Part shown: piece by piece, positions 1 to 19,620 of the stretch | Layout: every line of letters starts with the position of its first letter | How positions within the stretch are numbered: the first letter of the stretch is position 1 | From: Nymphaea colorata | Lineage: Eukaryota > Streptophyta > Magnoliopsida > Nymphaeales > Nymphaeaceae | Reading direction: 5' to 3' | Length of the DNA: 28,524 nucleotides | Assembly: GCF_008831285.2 (NCBI RefSeq) | Contig: NW_022204999.1 | Span: forward strand, 10,001-38,524 | Translations under genes and position numbers: made by a program | Notes under the pieces: model-generated | What the model saw: the letters and a program-made list of their open reading frames with translations, nothing else | Database searches by the model: none | What the model was told of the DNA's origin: nothing

Positions 1-948
1 TTATGCCTTATCAATCAGATTCAATTTATGAAATAACTGACAAGGAGCAACCGATCCCTTCTTTCCCTACCACTTGCTTCCCAGATCTATCTCCCCTCCC
101 TTCCATCAACTGATTTGATTGTTGGATCTGAGTGGTGATATTAAGAAAAGATCAACTATTTATGTTATGGATTCTCGCAATTTCTGTGTATATCTGTGCA
201 ATTAATAGATTCTCCTAATTTCTATTTCTGTGTATACTGTATACTATATTACTATAATATGATCTATACTACTAATAGTATGATCTATACTACTGATCTA
301 TACTACTGTTTATAAATAATCTAGTTATAATCGAATAAAGTAGTTGTAGTTATATTAATAGTAATAGTATTTTTTGTTACTGTTTCATTTTTTATTGTTT
401 TTTCTCCCTCGGATGAATCTCAAATTCCAGAGTATTTCTTTTCACCCAGAGTATATGTTTCATGGGTTGAAGCAAAAAAAAGAAACTTTGTCTCCTCTTT
501 CCTATTTAAGTTAATTAACCGGTAGAAAAAAGGATATAACTTTTTCTTTTTGTCCGCTATAGGAAACTAGAAATAAACGTTCCTTTTCATGATTCGGATT
601 TATTCGCCATTGGCGGAACCAAAATATCGGATGCATCAGTAGGGAATGGTGCTGCGTGAGTTCATGATCAGATATCTGTATATAATCCTATATAGACATA
701 ACCTAGTCTTTTTTTTTTCTAGAATCAGTCAAAGATATTGAAAATAGATTGCTCTTGTAACTCAGAATGAACGGTTTCGGTGGAGAAGAGAAAATAAATA
801 GCGATTTATTCCTATGGATATTCCTATGGGGCACCCAGGAGGAGGAAGAAGATTCAATCGACCCACAATATCTTGCGTGGTCCAAGGAAATTACGGATCT
901 GCTTGCACAATTTCATTTATATCGAATCTTGCTATCAGTCTTAGTATC

Positions 949-996
949 AGAATAGCTGATATAGTCATGATTCAATGGGTCAGGTCCACTTACTTT
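949..996 (-). promoter_or_regulatory. psbD light-responsive promoter (AAG-box, -35 and -10 elements)
   Basis: On the minus strand the order is an AAG-box AAAGTAAGT (988-996), the element GACCTGACC (978-986), a -35-like TTGAAT (970-975) and a -10 TATTCT (949-954). This arrangement is the hallmark of the blue/white-light-responsive psbD promoter known from cereals and tobacco, which is read by the plastid-encoded polymerase with a dedicated sigma factor. Its distance of about 0.95 kb from the expected psbD start fits the tobacco situation. The elements are read directly from sequence; activity is inferred. Confidence 0.8.
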
Positions 997-1125
997 TTTC
1001 TCCATTTATCATTTTTCCGCTGGATTTGATCCTGATTGGAACAAGAGAGAAGTATGAATACTTTGGTAATTGCTACTTGGGTATCTAGAATATCTATGTC
1101 CCAAGACAAAAAATATGAATAACGA

Positions 1126-1165
1126 GAGTATATCCCTTAGTAACAGAGTATATCCCTTAGTAACA
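1126..1165. repeat. 20-bp perfect tandem duplication
   Basis: The unit gagtatatcccttagtaaca occurs at 1126-1145 and again at 1146-1165 without mismatch, in the trnT-psbD spacer. This is a typical slippage-derived duplication of plastid spacers and is likely to vary between related accessions. Confidence 0.95.
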
Positions 1166-1314
1166 TAGTAGTCTTCCTAATGCGGGACATCCTATTATCA
1201 TAATGAATGAACAAGTGTTCAACCCCATAACTCATTATAACTTTGCCAGGCAGTTCCCTTTTTTATACCATCTCTACCGGATGCGGAAAAATGACCATTG
1301 CAGCTTCATGGAAA

Positions 1315-1386
1315 AGCCCTTTATCGGATTTGAACCGATGACTTACGCCTTACCATGGCGTTACTCTACCGCTGAGTTAAAAGGGC
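1315..1386 (-). tRNA. trnT-GGU: tRNA-Thr (GGU)
   Basis: This is a complete 72-nt plastid tRNA-Thr on the minus strand. Acceptor GCCCTTT pairs with the 3' AAAGGGC followed by the discriminator base. The anticodon arm ACGCC-ATGGTAA-GGCGT carries GGT, and the T-arm is regular. It decodes ACC/ACU in plastid translation. It lies between psbD and trnE as in most seed-plant plastomes, divergent from the trnE-trnY-trnD cluster. All expected bases are present. Confidence 0.97.
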
Positions 1387-1882
1387 CTGTTTAATTCACA
1401 AATTTAGCCAATCTACTGGATATACCTGTACAATTATATCTTGTACAATTATATCTTGTATATATTGTATATAATATATACAATATACATATACAGATGG
1501 GGGCTCATTCAGGAACAATGAATAGTTAATTCAATTAAATACATATATAAATACATATATGAAATGAATAGTAATATAACAGTCTATGTCTATTATATCT
1601 TAATGATGCGCGAATCAATGAGTGAAATTAGAATGAATGGGTTTGACTTTTTCTGTCGGGCAAGACATCCCCTATACTCCATTATTTTGATTATGATTAG
1701 ATTATATAATTCATCTTTGTTATATAAGAATTGTTATTGTTATATAAGAATATATAAATATATAATGTAATGAAAGGTTCCTGAATGAACAATAAAGAAA
1801 TTTTCTTACATTAATATTATATGTATACGGAATCACAAAAGCACGAAAGGTTGTTCGTATCCTAGCATTCATTATATTGACA
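1387..1882. other. trnT-trnE spacer with short repeats
   Basis: AT-rich spacer without a supported gene. It holds a perfect 15-bp tandem repeat (tgtacaattatatct at 1427-1441 and 1442-1456) followed by runs of alternating TA. A 68-codon open frame at 1564-1770 has a low-complexity Tyr/Ile-rich translation and is not considered coding. Confidence 0.7.
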
Positions 1883-1911
1883 TTGACAATTCCAAAAACT
1901 ACTCATACTAT
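1883..1911 (+). promoter_or_regulatory. sigma70-type promoter of the trnE-trnY-trnD cluster
   Basis: A perfect -35 TTGACA (1883-1888) is followed after exactly 17 bp by -10 TACTAT (1906-1911). Predicted initiation would fall about 25 nt before trnE. A second TTGACA lies directly upstream at 1877-1882. This is the consensus form used by the plastid-encoded polymerase, and trnE promoters of this type are well known. The -10 overlaps a small palindrome (actcata/tatgagt). Confidence 0.75.
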
Positions 1912-1942
1912 GAGTATAGTATGATGGCGATCGGGTGGGCGT

Positions 1943-2014
1943 GCCCCTATCGTCTAGCGGTTCAGGACATCTCTCTTTCAAGGAGGCAGCGGGGATTCGA
2001 CTTCCCCTGGGGTA
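1943..2014 (+). tRNA. trnE-UUC: tRNA-Glu (UUC), one G short in the acceptor stem
   Basis: The sequence runs from GCCCCTATCGTCTAG through the anticodon loop with TTC to the T-arm GGGGATTCGACTTCCCC, as in plastid trnE. It decodes Glu codons, and its charged form is also the substrate of glutamyl-tRNA reductase, the first step of chlorophyll and heme synthesis. The 3' acceptor strand reads TGGGGTA with four G, where the usual tRNA has five, so the gene is 72 nt rather than 73 and the seven-pair acceptor stem cannot form in register. Identity is certain. The missing base is more likely a sequence error than real, because this tRNA is indispensable. Confidence 0.93.
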
Positions 2015-2077
2015 GTAGGGTACGACGAAAGAAAAATTGACCATGAATTATCAATAAACCGACAATTGATTCTTCCT

Positions 2078-2160
2078 GGGTCGATGCCCGAGCGGTTAAT
2101 GGGGACGGACTGTAAATTCGTTGGCGATATGTCTACGCTGGTTCAAATCCAGCTCGGCCA
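2078..2160 (+). tRNA. trnY-GUA: tRNA-Tyr (GUA), one C short in the acceptor stem
   Basis: This is a class II tRNA with a long variable arm, beginning GGGTCGATGCCCGAGCGG and carrying anticodon GTA in ACTGTAAAT. It is the second gene of the trnE-trnY-trnD cluster, 63 nt after trnE. The 3' acceptor strand reads CGGCCA, whereas pairing with 5' GGGTCGA requires CGGCCC plus A. One C of a three-base run is therefore missing and the gene is 83 rather than 84 nt. The defect is the same kind as in the neighbouring trnE. Confidence 0.93.
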
Positions 2161-2590
2161 AGAATTCACCGATCCTTGAGGATGATATAACCAATCCGTA
2201 CTCCAAAAATACATGATGATATGGAGGAATAAAGAGTCAACTTGATTCTATTTGTTCCTCCATGTTCTGATGTTTCTAACAATCTGGATCTATGAATTAT
2301 TTTGAATTATTTTCAGCCAATCCGAGAAATCAAATGAAAAGATGAAAAAGAAAAGAGCCCTTTTCATTGAAAGATGGATTGTCAGTCAATTTGGCAATAA
2401 CCACAGGTTGCTTTGCTATTTATCCATCCATCTTCTCTTCTATCTATGTAGATATGTATATCAGTATATCCGTTACAGGCGTCGTATTTTTTATATGATC
2501 TATCTATACGGTTATGGTTCGATGAAATAAAATCAAAATATAAAATCAAAATAAACAATAAATAATGTAAGCTGTACACCTCATTTTCTT

Positions 2591-2664
2591 GGGATTGTAG
2601 TTCAATTGGTCAGAGCACCGCCCTGTCAAGGCGGAAGCTGCGGGTTCGAGCCCCGTCAGTCCCG
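2591..2664 (+). tRNA. trnD-GUC: tRNA-Asp (GUC)
   Basis: Complete 74-nt plastid tRNA-Asp. Acceptor GGGATTG pairs with CAGTCCC, the anticodon arm CCGCC-CTGTCAA-GGCGG carries GTC, and the T-arm GCGGGTTCGAGCCCCGT is regular. It is the last gene of the trnE-trnY-trnD cluster. The 430-nt gap from trnY to trnD holds no other gene I can support. Confidence 0.97.
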
Positions 2665-3443
2665 CACCGACCTGGGATCCTATGAATCGATTGATTCATC
2701 TCTCCGCCTTCTGCGAAGGGGAGGAGACAAAGAGCAGTGTCTAATTCCAGGTGGAAGGATCCTGATTTCACATTTATCATCGGGCAAGGTAAGCTCAATT
2801 ACTAATTGAATTGGGGACAATCTCTTTATCTCGCCCAAATTGCACGCTGGATTCTCGATTTATACGTCTGAATTAAGGAAAGGAAGGAGGATACGAATAC
2901 TAATAAAAGATCAATCAAAGATCCTGTCTTTCTGTTCTGGGGGTGGAGAATAGAAAATAGAACGAATAATCTTTTTTTTCATTTTTCTCTGTCTTTCAAG
3001 AAGATTAGGTCATCACAAAAACTTAGCTTAGAACTTAATTCGTTTTCCAGTTCACTTCTACTGTTTGGATCTATGACGGATGGAATACTGGTCGAACCTC
3101 ATTCATATGATATCATTCTATAAAGAATGAGGACGGCGGGTTATAGAAAGGAACGAAAGAGTAGAAAAATATGAGAAATTCAAAGGGATTCTTGGGTGGG
3201 GGTCAGGAATGCAATTTTTCGATTCAGTATGGATAAAAGATCTTCCTATGTTATACTATTCAATTCTCGACGATGAATTGATTTGATAGATCAGATATTG
3301 TTATTCATGATATTAGAATCCGATTCAGTATTATCAGGATTTAATTAATCCCATTGAATTCAAATTATGGAGAAGGATTGATCATCTCTATGGGATTAGA
3401 TCCCGATTTCTTGCGAAGCAAAATAAAATGAAATTATGAGATT
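2665..3443. other. trnD-psbM spacer
   Basis: Spacer of about 780 nt with no supported gene. Open frames overlapping trnD (2606-2809 and its reverse) are shadows of the tRNA. I see no clear promoter consensus for psbM here. Confidence 0.7.
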
Positions 3444-3547
3444 ATGGAAGTAAATATACTCGCATTTATTGCTACTGCGCTGTTCATTCTAGTTCCTACT
3501 GCTTTTTACTTATCATCTACGTAAAAACAGTCAGTCAAAATGATTAA
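3444..3547 (+). CDS. psbM: psbM, photosystem II subunit M, frame broken by one missing T
   Basis: PsbM is a single-span thylakoid protein at the photosystem II dimer interface. The start MEVNILAFIATALFILVPTA is the invariant N-terminus and membrane helix. After Ala20 the T-run at 3503-3507 has five T where the usual gene has six. The frame shifts there and stops at 3522-3524, giving 26 residues instead of 34. In the other frame the normal ending IIYVKTVSQND and its TAA (3545-3547) are present. The gene span is 104 nt, one less than the usual 105. No substitution has damaged the downstream part, which argues for an indel error rather than decay. It is convergent with petN. Confidence 0.92.
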
Positions 3548-3691
3548 TTTGAATGAAACTTGAGTTAGTCTAATTTATTAGTTTAGTTCTTTAAAAATGA
3601 TTCAATAAATGAAAGAAAGGGATGACAATTCCAAGTCTTAAATGAAATGAGCAGACTGGATTGAATCCTCGGTGTATGTATCCAATAGATG

Positions 3692-3739
3692 AGATAGTAC
3701 GGTGGGGAGAACTATATGAACCTTTCTACCGTACTATCT
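3692..3739. terminator. inverted repeat between convergent psbM and petN
   Basis: The arm agatagtacggt (3692-3703) is the exact reverse complement of accgtactatct (3728-3739), giving a 12-bp stem with a 24-nt loop. The pairing extends outward through caatag/ctattg with a small bulge. It lies about 145 nt after psbM. Plastid hairpins of this kind usually define and stabilise mRNA 3' ends rather than terminate efficiently. Being symmetric, it could serve psbM or petN transcripts. Confidence 0.65.
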
Positions 3740-4479
3740 ATTGTATGAAGATATGGAATATGGAATTGATAGAGATCAATTTAAAATCAATCTACATACA
3801 TACATGTGGATGCAAATCCATAAATTCATTATCACATATTATATATAATATATATATATAGATTCAAATAGCACTCCCATTCCATCTCTTCGCTCCACCC
3901 ATCCATTCGTTTTTATTTTGATGAATCCGAAAGAATCTAACGTTAATAACTGAATTGTACTAATTCATAGGTTTCTCTTTCATTAATCTTTCATTAAGTT
4001 AATAACTTTCATAATGATAATCAGTAATCAGGATAGATTTTTGTTTGATTAAATTAAGTAGTAGAACTAATTAATTTAACTATTGCGAAAGAGTGGAGGA
4101 GTAGTATGTGCATATACAAAAGAAAGGCAAGTAATTTTTTTTAGAATTAAATTCCGAAGAAAAAGAAAGAATTGTGAATTGGATGATCTGTACTAGACGA
4201 TCCAAGGAGTTCTATGGTAAGTTATTCGTATCTGGAAAAGGGGTAGTAGACCTTTTTTCATGCTTGAACCCTGATGGTGAGGCGATAAAGCATAAATCAA
4301 ATGCCAGGAGTCTAAGGTAAGTATATGTGGATCACCGGGCGCTCTTCTTTCTTATGCGTAGCCTCTCGTCGCCTACAGTATAAAGTTGTATCTACTCTAC
4401 ATAATAGCAGAACGACTCCCCTTTGAACAGTAAAGAGGGAAAGAAATCAAATAGGGATTGTTGCTCCTCATTGTAATAT

Positions 4480-4523
4480 CCATAATGATGTTAATGTTAT
4501 GCCATAATGATGTTAATGTTATG
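4480..4523. repeat. 22-bp perfect tandem duplication
   Basis: Two adjacent identical 22-bp units (4480-4501 and 4502-4523), each beginning ccataatgatg and ending aatgttatg. They lie in the psbM-petN spacer and probably arose by replication slippage. Confidence 0.95.
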
Positions 4524-4825
4524 GTAAGAAAGAACGGGTTCATCAAAATGAAATGGAATATTTTGGAGGAATCAATTTGATTAGAAAAAATCAATTTTCT
4601 ATCATTATCAGGGGAGTTGCTTTGATTTTCAAAATACGAACGCGGGAATAATTGAGATAGCGGATCCAAAGGTTAAATGAAAATGAAAGGTAATTAATTA
4701 CTAAATTTCTGTGGAATTTTGAGATGGAAGATATGTTTATTTAAACATAAAACGATCTAATTATGAAATTAAACAATTGATACAAGCTGATTACTCAACT
4801 CAATTACACTCAATTAGTAGTACCC

Positions 4826-5795
<970 letters not shown>

Positions 5796-5866
5796 AGGCG
5801 ACACCCGGATTTGAACTGGGGAGAAAGGATTTGCAGTCCCCCGCCTTACCACTCGGCCATGCCGCC
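5796..5866 (-). tRNA. trnC-GCA: tRNA-Cys (GCA)
   Basis: Complete 71-nt tRNA on the minus strand. It starts GGCGGCATGGCCGAGTGG, has anticodon GCA in GACTGCAAATC, and its 3' acceptor GTCGCC plus T closes against GGCGGC with the usual mismatch. It sits between petN and rpoB as in most seed plants, divergent from the rpoB operon. No base is missing. Confidence 0.97.
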
Positions 5867-7121
5867 AAAAAAGAAATAATAAATGGGCGTAAATACTCTT
5901 TTTGGAGAGGGTTACTGAATCATTGGTTTTTATTGGATTTGCATCTTCCAATTCTGTTTTCCTTATCCTATCCATCTTTTTACCCAACTTACTCTTCCTC
6001 TAGTTGAGATCATTTTCTTAGATTTTCTTAGATCTATTGTATAGTATCTCAACATAAGACCTAAAAACTTCCCTTTTTATTGATTGCATTGAAATAAAAG
6101 AAAATAAAGAATAAATTTCCAGTCACAGTCATTTAATACTTAATTGGAACCATTAACTATTTCACGAATGTGAATGTGAATTTACGAAAGGTTCTTTTGA
6201 TCTCCAAATGCTTTACTTTAATGTAATAAGAAGAAATCAATCCAATTCAATTCCAATTAATTATAATAACAACTATGTGTTTATGTAAACCCCAAACAGT
6301 AAGATAGCTTACACACCCTTATAGTCAATCATGATCCATTTGGAATAGAAATTCATGATATAGCACGAACGAAATATATATCCAAGTGTAACTGCAATAA
6401 AGTATGGGCTAGCGAGATTAGCTAGCTTCGCATTACTTCATCGATACAACTCCTCTTACGTACGTACTGCAATTGTATTCTACTAACAACTCAAATGAAA
6501 TGGTCGAAATAGATCCCTCCTTTGTGTGAATTATCTTTTGAACAACGGAATCAACGAGCTAAGTGCTAAAATAAAAGCCACCCGGATTTTCTAATGTTCT
6601 GATTATTCTGTCTCTCTATCATTTATATAACATAGATATAGTAGATATAGAACAGATCAAATCCCGAATCAATCCATTTTTCTGGTACCTAACCAGATCT
6701 GATCATAATATCATAACATAATTGATAGATAAAAGGTAGAAGATATACAAAGAAATTGGATCAAATAGACCATTTGATATTCTCTAATAAGTAATAAGAC
6801 TCCATAGGTATGGTATCCATAGGTATGGTATCCATAGGTATGGTATCAGTGGCAGAATCCAACTTGTTTCCATGAATGTTTTATCGAGTCATTTAGATTT
6901 GCATCTGTTGCTCGAATTTTAGTACAAAATTCTCCTTCTCCCTCCGCCCATACATTCCATTTACATATAACATATATATGTATGTGTTTGGGGTTGAATA
7001 AAATTTCATGTGATTCAGTAAACGGAATATACATTCCATCATTGCTAGATCGATCTGTATCCGTACGGTTCGGTAAAGAGTGAGCCAATAATGGGATTTT
7101 TCGAAAAACGGGAAACTAAAG
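5867..7121. other. trnC-rpoB spacer (rpo operon upstream region)
   Basis: About 1.25 kb of AT-rich spacer holding the presumed promoter region of the rpoB operon. In other plants this operon is read by the nuclear-encoded phage-type polymerase from YRTA-type promoters. Several YRTA matches occur, but they are too common in this composition to select one. A 15-bp unit repeated three times lies at 6801-6845. The minus-strand frames at 5757-5987 and 6846-7088 are not considered genes. Confidence 0.65.
6801..6845. repeat. 15-bp unit in three perfect tandem copies
   Basis: The unit tccataggtatggta occurs at 6801-6815, 6816-6830 and 6831-6845 without mismatch, about 280 nt upstream of rpoB. It is a minisatellite-like array whose copy number may differ among individuals. 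Confidence 0.95.
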
Positions 7122-10334
<3,213 letters not shown>

Positions 10335-10343
10335 TTTTCTTCT

Positions 10344-13130
<2,787 letters not shown>

Positions 13131-13269
13131 TATGTGATATCTCTCGGAATCTAGTTCGGTCTGGTTCAACTAGTATCATAATTCTGAATTTGTAAGTGAA
13201 TCAAGATCGAGGAAAGGAAGTCTTAGTATCACTGACTCAAACCCATTGTCGAATCCTACTCATCAGAAT

Positions 13270-17460
<4,191 letters not shown>

Positions 17461-17632
17461 GCTAATATAATGGTCATTTGTTAATAAAGAGAATATCGAA
17501 AACCAAGGGTAAAGGAATTCATAATGAAGCTTGGACCGTGTATCAACGGTTAACCCGCGTAGAAGGTTCCATTGGAACAATTATTTATTTCAGGGTACCT
17601 CGTCTCTTTTTTTTAGAGGAAGTGTGGGATAA

Positions 17633-18339
17633 ATGACAAGAAGATATTGGAACATCCATTTGGAAGAGATGATGGAAGCGGGGGTTCATTTTGGTCATGG
17701 TACTAGGAAATGGAATCCTAGAATGGCACCTTACATCTCTGCAAAGCGTAAAGGTATCATATTACAAATCTTACGAGAACTGCTCGTTTTTTATCAGAAG
17801 CCTGTGATTTAGTTTTTGACGCAGCAAGTAGAGGAAAACACTTCCTATAGTTGGTACGAAAGATAAGGCAGCTGATTCGGTAGCATCAGCTGCATAAGGG
17901 CTCGGTGTCATTATGTCAATAAAAAATGGCTCGGTGGTATGTCAACGAATTGGTCCACTACGGAAACGAGGCTTCAGAAGTTCAGGACTTGAGAGTGAGA
18001 GCCGAGATGGGGCAACTCAGTCGTCTCCCGAAACGGGATGCAGCAATATTGAAGAGACAATTATCTCACTTTCAACATATCTGGGCGGTATCAAATATAT
18101 GACGGGGTTACCCGATATTGTAATCATCATTGATCAGCAAGAAGAATATACGGCCCTTCGAGAATGCGTCACTTTGGGTATTCCAAACTATTTGTTTAAT
18201 CGATACAAATTGTGATCCAGATCTCGCAGATATTCCGATTCCAGCCAACGATGACGCTATAGCTTCCATCCGATTGATTCTTAACAAATTAGTATCCGCA
18301 ATTTGTCAGGGACGTTCTAGCTATATAAGAAGTCGTTGA
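17633..18339 (+). CDS. rps2: rps2, 30S ribosomal protein S2, frameshifted
   Basis: Ribosomal protein S2 of the plastid small subunit. It starts [20 protein letters not shown] at 17633, with the S2 signature [15 protein letters not shown], and ends near YIRSR with TGA at 18337-18339. The span is 707 nt. Five one-base losses (C near 17758, A near 17847, A near 17894, G near 17985, A near 18074) and one gain (A near 18186) account exactly for the usual 711 nt and 236 residues. Between slips the protein is conserved, for example [22 protein letters not shown]. As written, translation would stop soon after residue 42. It lies between rpoC2 and atpI, the standard position. The codons at 17942-17944 (TCA) and in the ADSVA segment (TCG) are candidate C-to-U editing sites. 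Confidence 0.93.
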
Positions 18340-18564
18340 TTAATAATAAGATAAGTCAATTACTTCGCTTCGGGAAACCCAGAGATTCATTGAATCGGTT
18401 ATTCTTACTATTCCTGAATGTGAAAAAGGAGATTTTCATTGCCGGGGATATATTACGTGATTAATTCATTAATTAATATCTGAAATATATGGTTAAGTTA
18501 AATTAGTATAAATGGTTGAATCAAAATAATTCCTTCTTAAGTTCCATTTCTGTCAGAGGGTAAT

Positions 18565-19311
18565 ATGAATGTTCTACCATGTTCCATCAACGCACTAAAG
18601 GGGTTATACGAGATATCCGGCGTGGAAGTAGGCCAACATTTCTATTGGCAAATAGGGGGTTTCCAAGTGCATGCCCAAGTACTTATAACTTCCTGGGTCG
18701 TAATTGCTATCTTATTAGGTTCAGCCGCTATAGCCGTTCGGAATCCACAAACTATCCCGACCGACGGTCAGAATTTTTTCGAATATGTTCTTGAATTCAT
18801 TCGAGACGTGAGCAAAACTCAAATTGGAGAAGAAGAATATGGTCCTTGGGTTCCTTTTATTGGAACTCTGTTCCTATTTATTTTTGTTTCTAACTGGTCA
18901 GGTGCTCTTTTACCTTGGAGAATCATACAGTTACCTCATGGGGAGTTAGCTGCACCCACGAATGATATAAATACTACTGTTGCTTTAGCTTTACCCACGT
19001 CAGTGGCATATTTCTATGCAGGCCTTACTAAAAAGGGATTGGGTTATTTCGGTAAATATATTCAACCAACTCCAATACTTTTACCAATTAATGTCTTAGA
19101 AGATTTCACAAAACCTTTATCACTTAGTTTTCGACTTTTCGGGAATATATTGGCCGATGAATTAGTAGTTGTTGTTCTTGTTTCTTTAGTACCTTTAGTG
19201 ATTCCTATACCTGTGATGTTCCTCGGATTATTCACAAGCGGTATTCAAGCTCTCATTTTTGCAACCTTAGCCGCGGCTTATATAGGTGAATCCATGGAAG
19301 GTCATCATTGA
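18565..19311 (+). CDS. atpI: atpI, ATP synthase CFo subunit a (IV)
   Basis: Intact 248-residue frame for the a subunit of thylakoid ATP synthase, which forms the proton half-channels beside the c-ring. The start MNVLPCSIN is the family start, preceded by an SD-like GAGGG at 18556-18560. Membrane helices are evident at about residues 38-58, 98-117, 135-155, 193-215 and 220-241. The conserved [14 protein letters not shown] holds the essential Arg190. The C-terminus GESMEGHH is canonical. The protein is one residue longer than usual because of an extra Glu in IGEEEYG (residues 88-94). Pro144 (CCC, 18994-18996) replaces the conserved Leu and is a likely C-to-U editing target. It is the first gene of the atpI-atpH-atpF-atpA cluster. 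No indel is present. Confidence 0.98.
   Translation: MNVLPCSINALKGLYEISGVEVGQHFYWQIGGFQVHAQVLITSWVVIAILLGSAAIAVRNPQTIPTDGQNFFEYVLEFIRDVSKTQIGEEEYGPWVPFIGTLFLFIFVSNWSGALLPWRIIQLPHGELAAPTNDINTTVALALPTSVAYFYAGLTKKGLGYFGKYIQPTPILLPINVLEDFTKPLSLSFRLFGNILADELVVVVLVSLVPLVIPIPVMFLGLFTSGIQALIFATLAAAYIGESMEGHH
18994..18996 (+). promoter_or_regulatory. probable C-to-U RNA editing site in atpI (Pro144 to Leu)
   Basis: The codon CCC within [11 protein letters not shown] would become CTC (Leu) by editing of C18995. Leucine is conserved here in other plastid AtpI proteins, and this alignment position corresponds to a P-to-L editing site reported in several plants. The codon is seen; editing is inferred. 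Confidence 0.6.
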
Positions 19312-19406
19312 GTACAAATAAGAAATAAGAAAATAATGCTTTGTTTGAATTTCAAAGTTCAAACAGTCGCTTTTTCTTTTTTCATTTCAATCAATTCAAA
19401 ATTAAG

Positions 19407-19440
19407 CCCATGAATCTTATTCCAATAAATAATTCATGGG
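19407..19440 (+). terminator. stem-loop downstream of atpI
   Basis: CCCATGAAT (19407-19415) pairs perfectly with ATTCATGGG (19432-19440), a 9-bp stem with a 16-nt loop, about 95 nt after the atpI stop. It is a plausible 3'-end-stabilising hairpin of atpI mRNA. Confidence 0.55.
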
Positions 19441-19575
19441 TAGCTCAAGATACCCGCTTGAGGAAATGATTGATATATCAATCTATATTTATGATATGTA
19501 TGATATAGAGTAGGAACAGATATATATGTACGATATTAATATTTATTATATTACGTATTACACTACGGAATTGTA

Positions 19576-19620
19576 AAAAAAGGGGGAGATTCCCAATTTT
19601 TCCTAAGATCCCCCTTTTTT
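19576..19620 (+). terminator. 12-bp stem-loop with G5/C5 core downstream of atpI
   Basis: AAAAAAGGGGGA (19576-19587) is the exact reverse complement of TCCCCCTTTTTT (19609-19620), with a 21-nt loop, and ends in a T-run. It resembles an intrinsic terminator or 3' processing hairpin and lies about 265 nt after atpI. Confidence 0.6.

Larger units (their letters stand above)
1..1314. other. psbD-trnT intergenic spacer (psbD upstream and leader region)
   Basis: No gene is supported here. By conserved order psbD should begin just left of position 1 on the minus strand, so most of this stretch would be its long 5' leader and promoter. It contains a recognisable light-responsive promoter (see 949-996), short AT-rich repeats around 245-310, and a perfect 20-bp tandem duplication at 1126-1165. 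Open frames at 767-955 and 814-1029 lie inside the presumed psbD leader and match no protein I recognise. Confidence 0.75.
3548..4825. other. psbM-petN spacer
   Basis: Convergent spacer of about 1.3 kb between the 3' ends of psbM (plus) and petN (minus). It contains a strong hairpin (3692-3739), an alternating TA stretch near 3838-3860 and a 22-bp tandem repeat (4480-4523). A 90-codon minus-strand frame (4397-4669) spans that repeat, resembles nothing I recognise and is not called. Confidence 0.7.

Noticed and set aside
767-1029. Two overlapping plus-strand open frames (62 and 71 codons)
   Set aside because: They lie in the psbD leader and run across the conserved minus-strand psbD promoter elements. 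The conservation is explained by the promoter, and neither translation resembles a known protein.
3838-3860. Alternating TA tract as a possible origin or promoter
   Set aside because: Such tracts are common in plastid spacers, and no accompanying elements were found.
4397-4669. 90-codon minus-strand frame between psbM and petN
   Set aside because: It spans a 22-bp tandem repeat, has no recognisable domain or ribosome binding site, and lies in a spacer that is non-coding in all plastomes I know.
6600-6660. YRTA-type nuclear-encoded-polymerase promoter upstream of rpoB
   Set aside because: Matches such as CATA are too frequent in this AT-rich sequence to pick one without transcript ends.
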